A DNA stretch of 64,000 nt. Origin: Leuctra nigra (lineage: Eukaryota > Arthropoda > Insecta > Plecoptera > Leuctridae). A program made the position numbers and the translations under genes. Of the stretch, positions 58,730 through 64,000 are shown one piece after another (position 1 is the stretch's first letter; the number at the start of each line of letters is the position of its first letter). The stretch covers positions 33,261,060 through 33,325,059 of the forward strand of contig OW203768.1 in assembly GCA_934045905.1 (NCBI GenBank), written 5' to 3'. The notes below the pieces were generated by a model. It did no database searches and was not told the DNA's origin. It saw only the letters and a list, made by a program, of their open reading frames with translations.

Positions 58730-60420
58730 CATCGCTCTGACACCTCAACACGATAAAGAGGTGACAAAAGTAATGAAAGCAATAGACATGATGTAAAAGG
58801 TAATTTTATATTTATGGAAACATGATTATTTGCCGAGCAGAGCGTCCAGTAGATCCGTCTAGAAAGGTTGTAGTAGTAAATGAGCGTCTAATGTTTTAAA
58901 CTTGATATGACACCTGTTGTTGCATATGTAAAGGTAGCCAAAGAGATTGCTTGCAGAGATATGCCATGTTTTGATGTACATTGATGTTAGCACTCTAACT
59001 GGCAGTGACCGACAATGAGGTGTTGGAATCTGGTGTTTTTACGCTCACTGCATATTATGTTCTTCCAACAGATACATTGTATGCTTGCTAACTGTTGATG
59101 TTAGTAGTGCAAACCCCAAGCACAGTACACGACCCCACGCTGACAGCTAGGGTTACATTAGTACTAACTCAATATCAAAATACGTCATCAGACCTGAATT
59201 TGTTTTTGTTAATAATTTGTAATAAGAAAATGTGACGAAATTTTATTCCAACAGATTTGTAAAATACAAAACGGAAAATAATTACAAACACCGTAATCAC
59301 ATTCATGAAAATCAAAATCAAATTTCATTTGACATTTTGGCGAAATAAATTGCGATATGTGACATTATTTCTATATATCCAACAATGGTGCTAACACCAT
59401 GGTAATATAGCAAGAATTATTACAATGTGACTGTTTTAAAATTAAAATTATTCTATTATAATTTGTAAACCGATTTCTTGAAAACAATTCATCACACAAC
59501 AAAACTAATACAATTTCCATTACAAATTTAGATAACTTCGTTTCTTGTCAAAACGAAATGTAATTTCTTCGGGGATGTATTCGCTGGACAAACACCTTTG
59601 TTCACAAAATTGGAAAAATCAATGTTAATATTCAAAAACTTAAATGCTAATAGAAACTTTTCGTTAATTGTCCTTATTTACAACTACAAGATAAACATTT
59701 GCACTTTTCGTGACAAGAATTCGAAGCACAAAATCCGCTTTATATTTCTGTGTTGATGGTTCAACGTCACGGCACGTGTATGACTGAAGGTGATGGAGGA
59801 GGCGGTAATGAAGAAGAAGATGTGATGGCCAAGTCTGCAGACCAAAGGTTCTCAACTATGAAAACATTCGAACTGCGAAGATTGAGTTCCAAACTTTCAT
59901 AGCTCACACGGGAGTTTTTGGAACGGCGATTCGGAACTTCGACAAACTTGGGAAGTTTGGAACGGCCGTGTGAATCCACCTTTAGAAATGGTCCAAATTC
60001 AATTTGGAAGTTCAAAATGTGTCCAGTGTTTTCGTATTAAAAGTGTTTTTCCCATACCGTCTCGTAATATCAGAGAAATTATCAAAGAGAGTGAAGAGTT
60101 ATAGACTATTTGCTGATGAGGAATAGTGAAAAGGGGCATGGACAAGAATGGCTGAGGAGTGAGAACCCCTGCTCTGACTGAACTGCAGAACAAACTGGAC
60201 TTTTGACAATTTAAATGCAGAAGTTTGGAAAAATTTCAAAGTAAATTATACTAGTATTTTTAAAAAAATCGTGGTTACCTTGAATTGAAGTGGCTTAAAC
60301 TGTAAAAATACATGGATCCTCAAGAAAATTCGTTTTTTTTCTAAATAGAAAAATTAGGAAAATTAGGAAAATATAAGAAAAATAGAATATTCTTTTTTTC
60401 TTCACTAGTGGTACAGATTG
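58730..60420. other. No gene recognised
   Basis: 59755-60000 is more balanced; AGGTGGATTCACACGG (reversed, near 59970) and inner GTTCCAAACTTCC/GGAAGTTTGGAAC phrases hint at a decayed MITE. The overlapping minus frames there are unsupported. Confidence 0.35.
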
Positions 60421-60424
60421 TGAG

Positions 60425-60556
60425 CAAATGATGATAATGCGTGTGATTGGTACATTATGAAGAATATTGTGGATCTTGGAAAAAGGCTGTAAGAAAGCTC
60501 TCGACTGAGGAAAACTCAGTCAAAAAAGCTTACACTGGAATCAAACGACGTGTCTC
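60425..60556 (-). mobile_element. Decayed SINE copy
   Basis: CTCTCGACTGAGGAAAACTC and GGAATCAAACGACGTG correspond to the family body and B-box in reverse. It abuts the CCCAGCAAACACA element. Confidence 0.5.
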
Positions 60557-61064
60557 CCCAGCAAACACAAGAGTGCACGCCTTGTATCGTTTTTGTACCT
60601 TCATGCGGTGTTGTATTTGTGTTGTACAGAAGTTACAGGGCCGGCAAAATCATGTCCCGAAAATATGCACATTTTCCATCATGTACAGCGTGCACCAACC
60701 CAGTTGCGGACCAGCATCTTTCTTGCACAAAACCAACTGCCATGAAAAGATACCTCGCCGTTAACTTACTTGCACTAATCTTGCAGCCATGAAATGTACA
60801 CTCCCAACACCGGGCGTGCATCGTCCGTGCGGATTGCGTGCACAAAATTTGCGCCAACGAAACGGCATCTTTCTTGCACTTGCTCTTTCGCATGTAAAAC
60901 GCTAGTTCCAAAATTAGCTACGGGGATCGCTACTTGTTCATGTTGCCGTATTTAAAACAAATATTATAGTATTCAAAATCGAAAAAATTATCTAGTTCCA
61001 TACAAGGAGGTAGTTTGTACTGTGTGATAGAAGACATTGCAATTAGTACATGAAAGACAATTTT

Positions 61065-61145
61065 ATGAGACATGCACTGGATTCGAACTCCGGTAGTCGA
61101 TTTGGCGCGCTCCCGATGTATCCACTCCTCCACGGTGACGATGGA
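61065..61145 (-). mobile_element. tRNA-like remnant inside the CCCAGCAAACACA element
   Basis: The minus strand gives CGTGGAGGAGTGGATACATC (A-box-like) and GGAGTTCGAATCCAGTGC (a good B-box). It does not fold as a complete tRNA. A third type of tRNA-derived head in this window. Confidence 0.4.
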
Positions 61146-61924
61146 GCTTCGAGGGTGAAATAAGACATTTGACCGGCGAGCGAGCGCGAGCGATCGTACG
61201 ACACAATTCTGATACAAAACGGGTACCTACCTACTGCTGGGGCACTCCAATACCGCGCAATTCAATTTGTTTAAAAGAATGCATTAAGTATCATAGTATT
61301 TTCAATTTCCTCATCAATTTTAACATCAAATAATTTTTGTATGTTATTAATTTGTACAGTGCAATGAAATTAATATAATAAGCATAACAAATAAAATGTG
61401 TTCATAATTAAAACATCCCGTTAAAATATTGATACATGAGATTATTATATACGTCATGAAAGTCCAATTCATACCTATATAATTAATTTTATATTTAAGT
61501 AACATTGAAATACTTGATTTCTTGTGGATGACCGTATACAATATTTGTACCACTCCGGCACCATTGCGTGCACTTTTCGTGCACTTTATATTTAAAATGC
61601 TCATTTTGAAGACTTATTGCGAGTATTAACTGAAAAAAACACACGGACATGTATTGGAATGTGAAATAATACAACTGATATAGATTAGAATTGATTTCGC
61701 ATAGATATATTCATGTTTTCTTTATTTATATTTTCGCTTTAAATTATCTAAACACATCCATAGCGTGACTATACAGATTGGGTAGGCAAGAAAGTGGAAC
61801 GAATAACAGCGTTGTACAACACTGGGCCAGCAATGGTTTTGCATGTTTCCGATAGACTTGTTTCGCAACGCAAGAAACATGCACTCCTGTTGATACCAGC
61901 CCAGCATTGTTGAGTGCACTCCTT

Positions 61925-62605
61925 GTGTGTATACAATAAACATGCACGTCGGTCAACACCGGCCCGGTATTGTTGCGCTTGCAGTATTTCTGTATACAAG
62001 AAACATACACGTCGGTCAACACCGGCCCGGTATTGTTGCGCTTGCAGTATTTCTGTATGCAAGAAACATACACGTCGGTCAACACTGGCCCGGTGTCGTT
62101 GCGCGTGTAGTTTTTCGGTATACAAGAAACATGCACGTCGGTAGACACTGGCCCGGTATTGTTGCGCGTGTAGTTTTTGGTATACAAGAAACATGCACGT
62201 CGGTAGACACTGGCCCGGTATTGTTGCGCGTGCAGCTTCTGGTATGCAAGAAACATACACGTCGGTAGACACTGGCCCGGCATTGTTGCGCGTGTAGTTT
62301 TTGGTATACAAGAAACATGCACGTCGGTAGACACTGGCCCGGTATTGTTGCGCGTGCAGCTTCTGGTATGCAAGAAACATACACGTCGGTAGACACTGGC
62401 CCGGTATTGTTGCGCGTGCAGCTTTTGGTATGCAAGAAACATACACGTCGGTAGACACTGGCCCGGTATTGTTGCGCGTGCAGCATTTGGTATGCAAGAA
62501 ACATACACGTCGGTAGACACTGGCCCGGTATTGTTGCGCGTGCAGCTTTTGGTATACAAGAAACATACACGTCGGTAGACACTGGCCCGGTATTGTCGCG
62601 CGTGC
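61925..62605. repeat. 62/63-bp minisatellite, 11 units
   Basis: CGTCGG recurs at 61947, 62010, 62073, 62136, 62198, 62260, 62322, 62384, 62446, 62508 and 62570. The first three steps are 63 bp and the following seven 62 bp. The unit carries GACACTGGCCCGGTATTGTT, GCGCGTGCAGCTTTTGGTAT and GCAAGAAACATACA. It lacks stops on the minus strand, so all three minus frames stay open for up to 339 codons; I regard these as artefacts. Confidence 0.95.
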
Positions 62606-62879
62606 AAATAAATTGCAGTGTTGTACGCGGGTACAGGCCCAGCATACAAAAGGTACACTCTCTGAAGGTACAATTTATGTGTGTAGACGAACAGATATCT
62701 TTCTTGTATCAACCGTACAACGCCCAACACTTTCCTTGCACATGATGCGTCGGGAAGGCACAATTAATGTACAAAGCGTGCAGTGCTGTGTTTGCTGGGT
62801 CAGTAGTAAGAGTTTCTTTTCTTTGATTGTTTCTAAACTGCTGCTGTATCCAACTAGACAGCCATCTAAATCCGTCCTA

Positions 62880-62965
62880 ACTGTCTCCGGGAGCCAGACA
62901 CGAACCCGGGCCTTCGGAAGTCACACACGCTCCCCCGCAACCCGGGGTCGATGTCCTATAATTAA
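62880..62965 (-). mobile_element. tRNA-like SINE head remnant
   Basis: The minus strand reads GGGTTGCGGGGGAGCGTGTG, CCGAAGGCCCGGGTTCGTGT, with a B-box-like GGGTTCGTGTC. Stem pairing is incomplete. Confidence 0.4.
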
Positions 62966-62969
62966 TGCC

Positions 62970-63400
62970 GGTTAGAGATTTTCTTGCCACCTCAGATGTC
63001 AAACAATCAACGCATTCTCCGTTCCAAATATAAACTTAATGGTCCTTGTTGCTTTGCCTCTGTCGGCGGATCCCCACAACAAGAGAGGTGGGAAAATAGA
63101 AACAAGACGGTGAAAAAAGTCAAATGTGCTTAGGAGAAAATGAGTTTGGCTGAAGACTGAAATATGTCCCACCTACGCTCGAGAAGTGATGAACTTCGTA
63201 AATCCACAGACTGCTGCCAGAGTTTTATACAGTGCAAGGTTATGTTGTTATTCAACTTGAGGTTTTATATAATATGGATAAAGTGTTGCAATGAGAGTCT
63301 GTAGTGGAGAGAAGATGCATCCAGGTGACTTTACGGTTCATAGAAGCAAGAAAGATCATTATTTTTATTGAATCGACATAATTAAATCATATGACAGAAA
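62970..63400. other. No gene recognised
   Basis: No coding or repeat signal that I can support. Confidence 0.35.
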
Positions 63401-63406
63401 TCGTAA

Positions 63407-63457
63407 TTGAGCGAGCGAAGCGAGCGTCTCCTTTTGACTCTTTTGACACGGACCTCT

Positions 63458-63496
<39 letters not shown>

Positions 63497-63860
63497 GGCT
63501 GTTACCTGGAGCAATAGAAGTCGCACCGTTTCACCTATCGATCTGAAATTTTGCACACATGTAGAGACAACCTTTTCTGTTTGCTGACCCAATTTTTTTT
63601 TGAAATCCATTGATTGGTTAAAATTTAAATAAACATCTCCTGATAGGCTGAAAAATTAAAATGGTCTTCGACAAATGTGATCAACCTTATATTTTGCATG
63701 GTCATTAAGACCAACATTGTCTCTTATTTTACAAATTTTCAGCCAAATCCTCCCATTGGTTAAAAATTAAAAAAATATTTCATGTGCTTTTTGAAATTTA
63801 AACCAGAACTGTATGACCGATCAACTTAAAAATTTGCATGGTCATTGGGTTCAACATTAT
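63407..63860 (+). mobile_element. Second TTGAGCGAGCG-ended element, left part
   Basis: It starts TTGAGCGAGCGAAGCGAGCG, preceded by TAA, then CTCTTTTGACACGGACCTCTG and about 30 T. Interior modules (GATCTGAAATTTTGCACACA, GATTGGTTAAAATTTAAATA) are colinear with 52325-52900. The match ends at an AAT microsatellite, and no right end is seen before 64000. Confidence 0.65.
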
Positions 63861-63882
63861 AATAATAATAATAATAATAATG
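63858..63882. repeat. AAT microsatellite
   Basis: Seven to eight ATA/AAT units. Confidence 0.9.
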
Positions 63883-64000
63883 TAATTTATTGAGCACATA
63901 AAATAGGTACATAATTGGTCTGTATTCAACAATCGAGTCGTTGATCTTCCATACATCCATCTCTTCTCTTCAGCTGCTTCACATCTTCACCATTTACCTA

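Larger units (their letters stand above)
60557..62801. mobile_element. 2.2-kb element with CCCAGCAAACACA inverted ends
   Basis: Left CCCAGCAAACACAAGAGTGC and right (reversed) CCCAGCAAACACAGCACTGC, with TGCACGC and TTGTA continuing in both. Weaker TTTCTTGCAC/GTGCAC motifs recur inwards from each side. It holds the 62/63-bp minisatellite and a nested tRNA-like remnant. No clear target duplication and no transposase; superfamily unassigned. Confidence 0.6.

Noticed and set aside
61744..62763. 339-, 265- and 188-codon minus-strand frames
   Set aside because: They arise because a 62-bp unit without stops rotates through all three frames. The same peptide segments appear in each frame, which a real coding repeat would not show.

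Overview
The window looks like nuclear DNA from an arthropod, most likely an insect; a hemipteran is my guess and is not proven. The grounds are an AT-rich background, short introns with GT-AG borders, dense small transposons (tRNA-headed SINEs, TA-flanked MITEs, hAT), a remnant of an R2-superclade LINE with a restriction-like endonuclease, and long microsatellites. There are no bacterial-style operons. Nearly all reading frames over 60 codons are chance or repeat artefacts. A 200-base run of N at 32868-33067 marks an assembly gap.

Gene content is low. The clearest gene is on the minus strand at 3498-7413. A 20-codon signal-peptide exon (7354-7413) is joined in phase 0, across a 1.44-kb intron, to a 2.4-kb exon (3498-5912). 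Together they encode a secreted protein of about 824 residues: an acidic N-terminal part, a hexa-arginine site, a long Tyr/Gln/Pro/His repeat array and a basic, cysteine-bearing tail. A TATA-type core promoter lies just upstream. A second, unrecognised minus-strand gene is visible as three short exons whose phases fit (43561-43936), followed by an AATAAA signal; its upstream exons were not found. A third gene may contribute a terminal exon at 47552-47647 (+). Candidate control regions are a TATA/Inr promoter with an FTZ-F1-type site near 54.5-54.6 kb, a CpG-rich island at 50.84-51.03 kb, a perfect T-MARE at 45.37 kb and a homeodomain/TALE-site-rich block at 56.8-57.06 kb.

The rest is layered mobile DNA. 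1-3.4 kb: AT-rich DNA with one SINE. 6-11.6 kb: two copies of a foldback element (one inside the repeat-protein intron) and several SINEs. 14-25 kb: MITEs and an 823-bp TA-flanked foldback. 28-36 kb: a foldback MITE, poly-C tracts, a hAT element with a perfect 8-bp target duplication lying inside an older MITE, and a 145-bp inverted repeat with identical arms. 37-43 kb: a 17-bp tandem array, a TTTG array and the 5'-truncated LINE. 44-50 kb: nested MITEs, a long AG tract and a 186-bp duplication. 51.8-54.3 kb: a 1.19-kb element with 52-bp identical inverted ends beside another foldback. 58.4-64 kb: a 103-bp tandem repeat and a 2.2-kb element with CCCAGCAAACACA ends carrying a 62/63-bp minisatellite.

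No complete multi-gene system is visible. The most novel items are the secreted repeat protein, the hidden three-exon gene and the identical-arm hairpin.
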